DNA of 64,000 nt from Gammaproteobacteria bacterium (GTDB lineage: Bacteria > Pseudomonadota > Gammaproteobacteria > Steroidobacterales > Steroidobacteraceae), in assembly GCA_030831085.1 (NCBI GenBank), contig JAURLT010000062.1:1-64000 (forward strand). The letters run 5' to 3'. Position numbers and translations under genes: made by a program. The notes beneath the pieces are model-generated. The model searched no databases and had not been told where the DNA came from. It saw only the letters and a program-made list of their open reading frames with translations. Positions within the stretch are counted from its first letter, which is position 1, and each line of letters opens with the position of its first letter. Positions 1-7,567 of the stretch are shown piece after piece.

Positions 1-1
1 C

Positions 2-373
2 GGCCTGGTCACGCCCATCCTGCGCATGGCGGACACCAAGGACTGCGCGACGATCGCCGCGGAAGTCGCCGAGCTGGCCGTCAAGGCTCGTGAGGGCAGG
101 CTGGCCCGTGAGGAGATCACCGGCGGCACCTTCACGGTCTCTAATCTCGGCATGTTCGGCATCGACCGGTTTGATGCCATCATCAATCCACCCCAGGTCG
201 GCATCCTGGCGGTGGGCGCGGCCAAGGACCGGGTGATCGCGCGCGACGGCACGGCAGCCATCGACAAGGTCATGACCGTACAACTCTCGGCCGACCACCG
301 GGTAGTGGACGGCGCCGAGGGAGCCCGTTTCCTGGCCACCCTCGGGGAACTGGTCGGTCAGCCGTCCTGGTAA
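2..373 (+). CDS. 2-oxoacid dehydrogenase E2 (dihydrolipoamide acyltransferase), C-terminal part
   Basis: Partial gene; the 5' end lies outside the window and the reading frame is open from base 2. The visible 123 residues are the end of the E2 catalytic domain: a GLVTPILR segment, then SNLGMFGID and INPPQ, and the active-site block SADHRVVDGAEGA with the catalytic His and Asp. The family transfers an acyl group from lipoyl-lysine to CoA in the pyruvate, oxoglutarate or branched-chain complexes. Which complex this belongs to cannot be told without the lipoyl and E3-binding domains. The gene ends tail to tail with the minus-strand ABM gene, overlapping it by 16 bases. Confidence 0.93.
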   Translation, partial: GLVTPILRMADTKDCATIAAEVAELAVKAREGRLAREEITGGTFTVSNLGMFGIDRFDAIINPPQVGILAVGAAKDRVIARDGTAAIDKVMTVQLSADHRVVDGAEGARFLATLGELVGQPSW

Positions 374-690
374 CTGGCGGGCATTCGACCTACCCCTAGC
401 GGGACCAAAGCCTCGATATGGGGCTCTCCTTCCACACAAGCCAACCCGTGGGGCGCCATCTCGAGGTGAAACGGTGCATTCGCATAACGCCGATAGGCGT
501 CGCGGTCGGTAAACCCTTGCATGATCACGAACTCGCAGGGCATCTTCGTTTCCAGCAACTCGAACAAGACCACGCCGTCGATTTCGCGCAGGGCATCATC
601 CCGCAGCTTGAGTATCAATTCCACAAAGTTAGAACGCTTTTCAGGCTTAACTTTTATTCTTAAGTAATAAGCATAACCTATTGTATTCAT
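358..690 (-). CDS. ABM-fold (antibiotic biosynthesis monooxygenase-like) small protein, last gene of the thiamine operon
   Basis: 110 residues with the alternating beta/helix pattern of the ferredoxin-like ABM fold: an N-terminal strand, a helix around residues 18-34 and the typical central segment FVIMQGFTDRDAYRRYANAP. Family members are small quinol monooxygenases or heme enzymes, but many have no known role. The ATG overlaps the stop of the upstream kinase gene in an ATGA junction, so it belongs to the riboswitch-led operon. Its first third is very AT-rich, unlike the rest of the window. Whether it acts on thiamine compounds is not known; co-transcription is the only link. Confidence 0.75.
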   Translation of the reverse strand: MNTIGYAYYLRIKVKPEKRSNFVELILKLRDDALREIDGVVLFELLETKMPCEFVIMQGFTDRDAYRRYANAPFHLEMAPHGLACVEGEPHIEALVPLGVGRMPASYQDG

Positions 691-1457
691 TTATTAATTC
701 TTTTTATTTCAGAGTCCCATAGTGAGTTTCTGAGCCGGCACAGCCATCTCGCTGCACCAAGCTGATTCGAGCTGACCTGTCCTCCCGCCTCAAGGTAGGC
801 ATCGAGCAGAACCCCGACGCCAGCGGCGTCAAGTTCATGGGCGTTGGCATACTCGGCCAGGTCCGCGGCGCACTCACCGACCGCTGCATATTCCCAGTCC
901 ACCATCCGTATGCGCGCACCGTCCCCCACCAGGATGTTCTGATGGTGTGGATCATTGTGGCACAGTCCATGGGCTGCTTCCGCCTCTAGGATGGCGAGAA
1001 AGGCCTCGACTTCGTCGCCGAGTCGACCACCCAGTCGGATCAGGGTGGCACGCATGTCCAGCCGGCGGATGCCCGTGGAAACGGGTGTGGCGTGGATGCC
1101 GGCGAGAGCCACGGCCATACGGGCCAGGTTGACTGGCTCCGCAGCCTCCACGCGGCTCCAGTGCCGGCCGGGAATCCACTCGGTCACCAGCCAGCCCGAC
1201 TCCGTATCCGCCATCAACAGGGTCGGGGCGACGGGAAAGGCGGCCCGGATTGCAGCGACCTCGGCGTGCCGATCCGCGCCCAATTCGAGGGCCGACGCAG
1301 CGCCCAGCCGGACGGCCACCGGACCAGAGGGCGTAGCCACCTTCCACAGCGAGTTATAGCGCCCGCCTCGCATTTTCTGTGCGCTCGCCACGTTGGCCCC
1401 CAGATGCTCCCGGAGCACCTCCACGAGGAACGGCGGCAGGGTCTCGGGGGACTTCAC
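687..1457 (-). CDS. choline/thiamine-kinase-like phosphotransferase (APH fold)
   Basis: 256 residues. The start is taken as GTG at 1457, which overlaps the stop of the preceding gene (GTGA) and removes an implausible 70-residue leader. The catalytic loop HNDPHHQN (about residues 167-174) and the metal-binding DWEYA (from about 187) are those of the aminoglycoside phosphotransferase/choline kinase family, which includes the thiamine kinase ThiK. Being fourth in an operon behind a TPP riboswitch, next to a PnuT-type transporter, its likely job is phosphorylating imported thiamine to thiamine monophosphate and so trapping it in the cell. Choline or another alcohol as substrate is not excluded from sequence alone. 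Confidence 0.8.
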   Translation of the reverse strand: MKSPETLPPFLVEVLREHLGANVASAQKMRGGRYNSLWKVATPSGPVAVRLGAASALELGADRHAEVAAIRAAFPVAPTLLMADTESGWLVTEWIPGRHWSRVEAAEPVNLARMAVALAGIHATPVSTGIRRLDMRATLIRLGGRLGDEVEAFLAILEAEAAHGLCHNDPHHQNILVGDGARIRMVDWEYAAVGECAADLAEYANAHELDAAGVGVLLDAYLEAGGQVSSNQLGAARWLCRLRNSLWDSEIKRINK

Positions 1458-2005
1458 ATCAGAGACGCGCGCCAGCTGCGATAACCTGCCGCAGCCAACA
1501 GCGAGTAACAGAAATACAGCCCTGCGGTGAGCCACAGCGCCTGAGTCACAACCATCGCAGCGACGACCAGGTCGACGACAATCCACCACAGCCAGGATTC
1601 CAGGCGCTTGGTGGCAGTGAGCCAGGTGGCAAGCAAGGAGCCGAGCGTGGTGACTGCATCGAGCCATGGCGCGGCGGAATCACTCCACTGGCTCATGAGG
1701 TGGGCCACGGGCCATGACAGCAGCAGCACGCCGCACACCGCGAGGGCATGCCTGATGAGCGGCCAGAGGGTCACCTGCAGGGCCTGTTCCCCGCCGGTGT
1801 CCCGCCATTGCCACCAGCCATAGACGGCCATCACCACGTAGAACCCCTGCAATACGGTCTGCAGGTAAAGTGTCGCGTCGAGAAAGACCCAGATGAACAG
1901 CAGCGAGGAAATCCCGCCTGCTATCCAGCAGGCGCGACGCTGAAGAATCGCCAGCCACAGGTAGGCGACGCCGAAGGCAACCGCGAGGGCTTCAGCCGCC
2001 CCCAC
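1454..2005 (-). CDS. pnuT: PnuC-family transporter, probably thiamine-specific (PnuT)
   Basis: About 183 residues, strongly hydrophobic with roughly seven membrane segments. PnuC-family signatures are visible: GVAYLWLAILQRRACWIAGG near the N terminus and YGWWQWRD in the middle, plus a WWIVVD segment. PnuC proteins carry nicotinamide riboside, and a subgroup (PnuT) carries thiamine by facilitated diffusion coupled to phosphorylation. The TPP riboswitch and the kinase gene next door favour thiamine. GTG at 2005 is chosen as start because it gives the usual N terminus; it overlaps the upstream ykoF-like gene by 14 bases. An upstream ATG at 2047 is possible but adds an uncharacteristic leader. 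Confidence 0.82.
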   Translation of the reverse strand: MGAAEALAVAFGVAYLWLAILQRRACWIAGGISSLLFIWVFLDATLYLQTVLQGFYVVMAVYGWWQWRDTGGEQALQVTLWPLIRHALAVCGVLLLSWPVAHLMSQWSDSAAPWLDAVTTLGSLLATWLTATKRLESWLWWIVVDLVVAAMVVTQALWLTAGLYFCYSLLAAAGYRSWRASLM

Positions 2006-2234
2006 CGAACACCTTGAGAACAAAGACCGAACGCAGCTCGCCTGCAAAGGTGCGGGCCATTTCCTGTTCCAGTGCGCCCATCACGGTGGCGAGTTCCCCG
2101 CTGACCTGGGTACTCATGGCATTGGTTTCCACGCGCAGCTGCCCGTGCTGGTTGAGGCGTGCAATGAAATCGTCAATCGGCGGCACGTATTCGCCGCTCA
2201 GTGGATACAGGCTGATGTCGACCGCAACTTTCAT
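1992..2234 (-). CDS. YkoF/MTH1187-type thiamine-binding protein
   Basis: 80 residues. The N terminus (KVAVDISLYPLSGEYVPPID) followed by FIARLNQHGQLRVETNAMST matches the single-domain YkoF/MTH1187 family of small ferredoxin-like proteins that bind thiamine or its pyrimidine half. It lies 7 bases after the TonB receptor gene and overlaps the transporter gene, so it is translated from the same message. It could act as a cytoplasmic thiamine chaperone or buffer beside the transporter and kinase. Substrate binding is inferred from family and context only. Confidence 0.8.
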   Translation of the reverse strand: MKVAVDISLYPLSGEYVPPIDDFIARLNQHGQLRVETNAMSTQVSGELATVMGALEQEMARTFAGELRSVFVLKVFGGGG

Positions 2235-2241
2235 GATGACC

Positions 2242-4305
2242 TCACTGCCATTTGAACCGTAGCGTCAATCCGACCTGCCGCGGATCGCCAAGCCGGAGGT
2301 ACAGCCGTTCCGGAAAGTCCGGGGGCTCGTTGCCGAAATAGAACCCTCGCACCGGATAGCGCTCGTTCGTCAGGTTACGCGCCCAGACGTCCACCGACCA
2401 GTTGTCTGCCGCGTAGCCTGCCCTGAGGTGCAGCAACTGGTAGGGGCGACCGCGCTGGTCATGGCTTGCGTCGAAATAAAAATCATCCTGTCCGCTGAGG
2501 TCCACTCTCGCGTGAAATCCGGCCGGATGCTTCCAGCTGATCGCCAGCGAATACTGCAACCGCGGCGAGTGCGCCCAATCGCGTCCATCGAGATCGCGCT
2601 CCCCAAGTCGGTACCCGAGATACTCGCTGCGCGACGCTGACAGTCCGGCCGCCAGTTGCCAGTGCTCATCCAGCGACCATGACAGGGCGGCTTCGAGCCC
2701 TGAAGAGCGGCCCCTGGCGGCGTTGTCGGTCAGGTAGACGAAAGTCAGCGGATCCTGAGGATCGAGCTGAAAAGAAGTCGACACCTGCTGAGACTCCCGG
2801 CGAAGATGGAAGACCGAAAGGTCCGTTTGCAGTCCTCCCGGCCAGCGGCCGCGCAGGCCGGCCTCCGCGGACCAGAGGTACTCGGGACCGAAGCGCGCCC
2901 GCTCCGACGGCACCGCCACGCCAATATTGAAACCGCCAGCCTTATAGCCTCGGGACAGGGCGGCCCACAGGCTGGCCTGCTCCGACCATTCATGAACCAA
3001 CGCCAGTTGCCCACCCCACATGTTGTCCGCTGGTGCGAACTTCAGTCCGTCAGAATCGGTGTACTCCGACTCACGGCGCTCAAGCCGCAGGCCCGTGCTG
3101 AACACCGTGGCTGCACCGACCGGCCATGCCAACTCACCGTAAACGGCGGCATTCAGGGCGCGGTAACTGCTATCGAGCGCACGCTCGTAGGGAAAGTCGA
3201 GATAGAGCCCGTCGTCACGTTGTCGGTTGTCTTCCTCGAGGCGCAACAGGTACAGGCCGGTAACCCACTGCGCACCGCCTTGCTCGCCGCCGGACACCCT
3301 GAAGTCCTGGGACCATGTGGTCCTCTCACGCTGCGTGCGCGAAAAGAAATCGTAGGGGCCGTCACTGCCCCAGGATTGGGGGTTGCCCCAGTCACCGTCG
3401 AAGCTAGATTCGATTGAGGAATTTGCATAGGTGCTGATGCTACGCAGCAGCAGGCTGCCAGCAGGCCAAGTCAAGTCAGCGTAGGCACCAAAAGAACGTT
3501 GCGCATCCCGGCCGGGTCGATCCGCCATGGTCTGGTAACCATTGTCGAGGGCGAAGGCGTCGTAACCGTTGGCCAGGTCTATATGCATGAACCCCAGGTC
3601 CAGCGAACGGCCGCCATCCAGATTGAGATGCGCCCTGACCCGCGCCGTCAGCTCGTCACGCGCGTTGGTGTCGCTGCGATCCAGAAAGGCATTGCGGCGA
3701 AACCCGTCGCTATTCGCTTGCTGGACTGCTACGCGCCATGCCGAAGCGCCCTCACCCAGCTGACCACCGACCACCGCTCCCAGGGCATTGAATGCATCAC
3801 CGCCGATGCTGGCCTCCAGCGCGCGTTCCGGCACCGGCTCCGGGGCACGGGTCCTGACCTTGATCAACCCCGCCAGGGCGTTGGCGCCGAAACGCGTTCC
3901 CTGGGCCCCCCTCAGCACCTCGATTTGCTCGACGTCGAACAGGGTAGCCACCATGCCTATGCTGCTGAAGTCGATTTCATCAACAAGGAAACCCACCGAA
4001 GGGTTGGGCGCTCCCTGGTACTGTTCCAGTTCGCCAATTCCCCGCAACTGGAAGTAGCGCGGCCGGGAACTGGCACCGGCCCAGGACAGCGAGGGAATAC
4101 CAGCCAGGGCCTCCTCCAGGTGCTGCACTGCGACGCCCGCGAGTTCCGATGCACCGAGCACGGTGACGCTGGCCGGAATCTCGCTCAGGGTCAGCTCACG
4201 CAGGGTGGCGGTGATCACCACTTCTTCCAGCTTTACGGTCTGCTGGGCGCTGGCCGCGCCGACCAGCATCAGCGGCCAAAGGTGAATAAGCGGGCTTGGT
4301 CGCAT
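2242..4305 (-). CDS. TonB-dependent outer-membrane receptor, probable thiamine receptor
   Basis: 687 residues from the ATG at 4305. This start gives a signal peptide ending ASAQQ, then a TonB-box-like LEEVVITAT and a plug domain with VEVLRGAQGTRFGANALAG-type signature, followed by a beta barrel that ends in aromatic KWQ. An upstream in-frame ATG at 4359 lies inside the riboswitch and is rejected. The Shine-Dalgarno GGAGGG (minus strand, 4316-4311) sits in a hairpin. The gene is first in an operon with thiamine-binding, transport and kinase genes behind a TPP riboswitch, so it most likely brings thiamine or its phosphates across the outer membrane. Confidence 0.9.
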   Translation of the reverse strand: MRPSPLIHLWPLMLVGAASAQQTVKLEEVVITATLRELTLSEIPASVTVLGASELAGVAVQHLEEALAGIPSLSWAGASSRPRYFQLRGIGELEQYQGAPNPSVGFLVDEIDFSSIGMVATLFDVEQIEVLRGAQGTRFGANALAGLIKVRTRAPEPVPERALEASIGGDAFNALGAVVGGQLGEGASAWRVAVQQANSDGFRRNAFLDRSDTNARDELTARVRAHLNLDGGRSLDLGFMHIDLANGYDAFALDNGYQTMADRPGRDAQRSFGAYADLTWPAGSLLLRSISTYANSSIESSFDGDWGNPQSWGSDGPYDFFSRTQRERTTWSQDFRVSGGEQGGAQWVTGLYLLRLEEDNRQRDDGLYLDFPYERALDSSYRALNAAVYGELAWPVGAATVFSTGLRLERRESEYTDSDGLKFAPADNMWGGQLALVHEWSEQASLWAALSRGYKAGGFNIGVAVPSERARFGPEYLWSAEAGLRGRWPGGLQTDLSVFHLRRESQQVSTSFQLDPQDPLTFVYLTDNAARGRSSGLEAALSWSLDEHWQLAAGLSASRSEYLGYRLGERDLDGRDWAHSPRLQYSLAISWKHPAGFHARVDLSGQDDFYFDASHDQRGRPYQLLHLRAGYAADNWSVDVWARNLTNERYPVRGFYFGNEPPDFPERLYLRLGDPRQVGLTLRFKWQ

Positions 4306-4308
4306 GAT

Positions 4309-4327
4309 GTCCCTCCCCGACGGGGAG
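4309..4327 (-). promoter_or_regulatory. Shine-Dalgarno-sequestering hairpin for the thiamine receptor gene
   Basis: On the minus strand CTCCCC (4327-4322) and GGGGAG (4318-4313) can pair over a three-base loop. The second arm and the following bases form the ribosome binding site GGGGAGGG, five bases before the ATG at 4305. This fits translational switching by the TPP riboswitch about 30 bases upstream. I see no U-run after the hairpin, so transcription termination is less likely. Confidence 0.65.
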
Positions 4328-4358
4328 AACACGCGCGGCTCGGGACCGCAGCGCGCCA

Positions 4359-4455
4359 ACTCCCTACGCCGGTACTAACCGGATCAGGTTCTACGGGTTC
4401 GCTGAGTGACTGCATTGCAGCGCCAGCGTCTCAGGCCCAGTCAGGCCACCCCGAG
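4359..4455 (-). promoter_or_regulatory. TPP riboswitch (THI element)
   Basis: Read on the minus strand from 4455 the sequence has the conserved TPP aptamer blocks in order: GGGGTG (P2), CTGAGA, an extended P3/P3a arm of about 30 bases, AACCC, GAACCTGATC, then GGTTAGTACCGGCG and TAGGGA. These are the pyrimidine- and pyrophosphate-sensing elements of the THI box. It lies about 50-150 bases before the receptor start and only about 40 bases after the stop of the upstream SDR gene, so the operon promoter may lie within that gene's 3' end. It should turn the five downstream genes off when TPP is abundant. Confidence 0.95.
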
Positions 4456-4473
4456 GCGTTTGAGAAGTTACAG

Positions 4474-4494
4474 CTTGCCGCCCAGCGCGGCAAG
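4474..4494 (-). terminator. possible terminator hairpin after the SDR gene
   Basis: CTTGCCG and CGGCAAG form a 7-bp stem with a 7-base loop directly after the SDR stop codon on the minus strand. No clear U-tract follows, so it is a weak intrinsic terminator or an mRNA-end hairpin. Confidence 0.4.
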
Positions 4495-4495
4495 T

Positions 4496-5398
4496 TCAAC
4501 GTTCGCGGATGCGGAAATACTCGGGAATTCCACCCGGCCAGTCGTCGCCCCACTGCTGCCGGCCTCCATCCACCGCCAGCAATTCGCCAGTGATGAACTT
4601 GCCGGTCTCCGGCGAGGCCAGGTAGGCCACTGCGTTGGCGATGTCATAGGCATCGCCAAAGGTCTTCATGGGGTTGGAGAAACGGAAGGCCTCGGCGGCC
4701 TCCCGCGGGTAAACGTTGAGGCCCTCGGTGGCGACGGAGCCTGGCGCCACGCAATTGACCCGAATCCCGAGCGGGGCCCATTCGGTAGAGACTGACTTAC
4801 TGAGATAGATGACGCCCGCCCGCGCGGCACAGGTGTGGGCCACCTGCGGCATGCCGCGACTGACCACGGCCACGATGTTGACGATGGAACCCGGCAGGCC
4901 TCGGTCGCGCCACTGACGGGCCGCAGCCTGCATCATGTACCAGGTGCCGTTGAGGTTGGTGTCGATGACCGCGTTCCAGCCCTTCACGGAGTAGTCCAGG
5001 GCGGCTTGCGGAAACTGGCCACCGCCGTTGTTGACCAGCACGTCGAGCCGGCCAAAGCGTTCCCAGGTCTCCGCCACCAGCGAGTCAACCTGCGAAGGGT
5101 CCCGGATGGTCATGGCCCGCACCCCGACCTCCTTGCCGAGCCTCTGCTGGATCCCTTCGGCGGTTTCCCTGAGCTTCTCCTCACGGCGGCCGCAAATCAT
5201 CACCTGGGCACCGAGGCGAGTCATGAGGTAGGCCATGGCACGGCCCATGCCGCTGCCGCCCCCCGAGACCAGAAACACCTGACCGGCGAACAGGTCCTCC
5301 CGAAACGCTAAGGGGTGGCTGGCAAGTTCATCGTCGTCGAGCCCCCAGTGCTTGGGCGGATCGAGAGGCCGGCGCGGCGCAGTGGGCTTGGCGTTCAT
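4496..5398 (-). CDS. short-chain dehydrogenase/reductase, dienoyl/enoyl-CoA reductase-like
   Basis: 300 residues from ATG 5398; a -10-like TATACT (minus strand 5432-5427) lies downstream of the alternative ATG at 5449 and supports the shorter form. The Rossmann motif VSGGGSGMG and the LVNNGGG segment are clear, and the C terminus has the SPETGKFITGELLAVDGG signature. The usual YxxxK is missing: the equivalent segment reads HTCAARAGV, so Tyr is Thr and Lys is Arg. This resembles the 2,4-dienoyl-CoA/enoyl-CoA reductase branch, which also lacks the classical Tyr. It is divergent from the acyl-CoA ligase gene and shares an operator with it. Confidence 0.85.
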   Translation of the reverse strand: MNAKPTAPRRPLDPPKHWGLDDDELASHPLAFREDLFAGQVFLVSGGGSGMGRAMAYLMTRLGAQVMICGRREEKLRETAEGIQQRLGKEVGVRAMTIRDPSQVDSLVAETWERFGRLDVLVNNGGGQFPQAALDYSVKGWNAVIDTNLNGTWYMMQAAARQWRDRGLPGSIVNIVAVVSRGMPQVAHTCAARAGVIYLSKSVSTEWAPLGIRVNCVAPGSVATEGLNVYPREAAEAFRFSNPMKTFGDAYDIANAVAYLASPETGKFITGELLAVDGGRQQWGDDWPGGIPEYFRIRER

Positions 5399-5426
5399 GC
5401 ATTTTCCGGGCAAATTCGGAGGCCGA

Positions 5427-5432
5427 AGTATA
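5427..5432 (-). promoter_or_regulatory. -10 element of the SDR promoter
   Basis: TATACT on the minus strand, 29 bases before the SDR ATG. The -35 region would fall inside the inverted repeat at 5450-5475, which fits repression by a protein bound there. No strong -35 hexamer is visible. Confidence 0.45.
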
Positions 5433-5449
5433 CGTTCGCAGGTAGCCAT

Positions 5450-5475
5450 AAATAAACAGGACTGACTGTTTATTT
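5450..5475. promoter_or_regulatory. operator 1: perfect 10-bp inverted repeat, AAATAAACAG-N6-CTGTTTATTT
   Basis: A perfect palindrome with 10-bp arms and a 6-base spacer, between the divergent SDR and acyl-CoA ligase genes. The core AAACAG-N6-CTGTTT recurs at two other divergent promoters of this catabolic region. Size and symmetry are typical for TetR-family operators. Confidence 0.75.
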
Positions 5476-5534
5476 CGCCGGCCGGGAGGTGTACCGTTGG
5501 CAGGGCATCCAGTTTCAGCGCTCAGGGGGTGGTC

Positions 5535-7253
5535 ATGTCCATTGCAACGAAGGCGGGTGGATCAGAATCGCCCACGGTGCCATTTGAAAGCTACGCGGGA
5601 GAGGACCTGACCCGTCTCCGGATCGCGGCCACCACCATGGGGGACCTGCTCCTGACGGCCGCGGATCGCGATCCGGACAAGCTGGCGCTGGTCTTCCCCG
5701 AGCGTGGTTACACCTATGCCGAACTCGCAGCCTGCGCCCTGCGTCGCGCTCGCAGCCTGCAGGCTCTCGGGGTCAAGCCCCGTGATCACGTCGGTATTCT
5801 GATGCATACCTGCGGGGAGTTCGTCGAACTCTACTTTGCGATCGCCATGTGCGGTGCGGTCATCGTGCCGATCAACGCGCGCTACCGCTCCGCCGAAATC
5901 GGCTACGTGGTTGAGAATGCCGACCTGGTTACGGTGATCACCACCGACGCCATCGCCGAACAGGTCAACTTCGTCGAACGCCTGGAGGCCGCGCTGCCTG
6001 ATCTGGCCGGTCAGCCTGACCCCCACAACATTCGCGTGAGTGCCGCCCCAAGGCTGCGCAACGTGGTGTTGTTCGGCGCCTCCACCCGCCCTGGCTTCAT
6101 CAGCGAGGCCGACTTCATGGCTGCGGGCGAGGCGGTACCGGAACTGGCCGTGCACGAGACGCGCCTGCGCGTGCGCCTGCGAGATACGGCGCTCATGCTC
6201 TACACCTCGGGCACCACTGCCAACCCCAAGGGCTGCCTGATCACCCACGAGGCTCAGGTACGCAATTCCATCGCGCTGGGACGTCACCGTTACCGCCTGA
6301 CCCACCGTGACTCCCTATGGTCGCCTCTGCCGATGTTCCACATCGCCGCGGTGCTGCCGATGCTCGCCATCTTCGACGTGGGCGGTACTTACCTGACCAT
6401 GGGTTACTTTGATCCGGGCGTGGCGCTGGAGATGCTCGAGAAATACGAGGTTACCGCCACCTACCCGAGTTTCGTCACCATCATGCAGGGGCTCATCTAC
6501 CACCCGGACTTTCCGCAGCGGAACCTGACGAGGGTCCGCCTGATGAATTCCAACTTTGCGGTGCAACCGCCGGGCGTGGCGGAGCCGATCATGAAGGCCA
6601 TGCCGGATGCCCTTCAGGTCGGTAGCTTCGGCATGACCGAGGCTTCGGGTACCGTCACTACCGGTTCGCCGGACGAACCGGAGAGCCAGCGCATTACTCG
6701 CCTTGGTCGCCCCCTGCCCGGTCTAGAGGTGCGTGTCATCAACCCCGAGACCGGCGCGGAAGTCCCCACGGGCGAGCGCGGCGAGGTACTGGTCCGCGGC
6801 TACAGCCTGTTCGACGGCTACTACCGCGATGCAGAGAAGACCGCCCAGGCGCTTGACCCCCAGGGTTGGTTCCACACGGGCGATATCGGCTCGCTGGACG
6901 CCAACGGGACGATCCTGTTCCATGGTCGGTTCAAGGATATGTTGAAGGTAGGCGGCGAAAACGTGGCGGCTGCCGAAATCGAGGCACACCTGCAAACACA
7001 CCCGGCCGTGAAACTGGCGCAGGTCGTCGGGCTTCCCGATGCCAAGTACGTCGAGGTGCCGGCGGCATTCGTCGAACTCCAGCCCGGCCAGCAGGCCGCG
7101 GCCGAGGAACTGATTGCGCACTGCCGGCAGGGCATCGCCAGCTTCAAGGTGCCACGTCACATCCGCTTCGTCACGGAGTGGCCCATGTCCTCCAGCAAGA
7201 TCCAGAAATTCCGTCTGCGTACCCAACTGGTGGCCGAACTTGGCCTCGACTGA
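5535..7253 (+). CDS. acyl-CoA synthetase (AMP-binding enzyme)
   Basis: 572 residues of an ANL-superfamily ligase. Motifs in order: P-loop YTSGTTANPKG (223-233), GMTEASG, GWFHTGDIG, KVGGENVAAAEIE, and the catalytic lysine in SSSKIQK (about K555). It should activate a carboxylate to its CoA thioester through an acyl-adenylate. The start at 5535 is preferred over GTG 5529 because AGGGGG sits at the right distance. It opens a six-gene plus-strand operon (ABM, VOC, PQQ/cytochrome, VOC, SDR). Substrate unknown; the pathway context suggests an organic acid from the compound being degraded. Confidence 0.93.
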   Translation: MSIATKAGGSESPTVPFESYAGEDLTRLRIAATTMGDLLLTAADRDPDKLALVFPERGYTYAELAACALRRARSLQALGVKPRDHVGILMHTCGEFVELYFAIAMCGAVIVPINARYRSAEIGYVVENADLVTVITTDAIAEQVNFVERLEAALPDLAGQPDPHNIRVSAAPRLRNVVLFGASTRPGFISEADFMAAGEAVPELAVHETRLRVRLRDTALMLYTSGTTANPKGCLITHEAQVRNSIALGRHRYRLTHRDSLWSPLPMFHIAAVLPMLAIFDVGGTYLTMGYFDPGVALEMLEKYEVTATYPSFVTIMQGLIYHPDFPQRNLTRVRLMNSNFAVQPPGVAEPIMKAMPDALQVGSFGMTEASGTVTTGSPDEPESQRITRLGRPLPGLEVRVINPETGAEVPTGERGEVLVRGYSLFDGYYRDAEKTAQALDPQGWFHTGDIGSLDANGTILFHGRFKDMLKVGGENVAAAEIEAHLQTHPAVKLAQVVGLPDAKYVEVPAAFVELQPGQQAAAEELIAHCRQGIASFKVPRHIRFVTEWPMSSSKIQKFRLRTQLVAELGLD

Positions 7254-7263
7254 GGAGATGACC

Positions 7264-7563
7264 ATGACCGTATTCTTCGCAACGCTGAAGGTAAAATCCG
7301 GCAAGGAGGCCGAGTTCGAGAAGCTCCAGCAGGAGTTGTCGAAGCTGACCCACGAACAGGAGCCGGACACCATCGTTTATGACGTCATCCGGCACCGCGA
7401 GAAACCCGGTATCTACGCCGTATATGCGCGCTTCAAGGACGAGGCAGCCTTCCAGTACCATCAGACCACGCCCTTCCACGACCGCCTGGTCCCGCCGATC
7501 GTCGACTGCCTGGACGGTGGGGCCGAGGGCATGACGCTCGACTTCTACGATTGGGTGGGCTGA
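7264..7563 (+). CDS. ABM-fold small protein (putative quinol monooxygenase family)
   Basis: 99 residues. GAGGAG at 7252-7257 selects ATG 7264 over ATG 7258, which would touch the Shine-Dalgarno. The core pattern is KSGKEAEFE, EPDTIVYDV, REKPGIYAVYARF, DEAAFQYHQT and a C-terminal DCLDGG. The same order of blocks occurs in the ABM gene at 12737-13036, so the two are paralogues. The family folds as a ferredoxin-like dimer; some members oxidise quinols or anthrones without cofactors. It follows the ligase gene by 10 bases. The exact reaction is not predictable. Confidence 0.82.
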   Translation: MTVFFATLKVKSGKEAEFEKLQQELSKLTHEQEPDTIVYDVIRHREKPGIYAVYARFKDEAAFQYHQTTPFHDRLVPPIVDCLDGGAEGMTLDFYDWVG

Positions 7564-7567
7564 CCCG

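Noticed and set aside
3499-4593. 364-codon open frame on the plus strand across the thiamine receptor and riboswitch
   Set aside because: It is antisense to a clear TonB receptor, shows no recognisable domain and crosses the TPP riboswitch; typical shadow frame of high-GC DNA.
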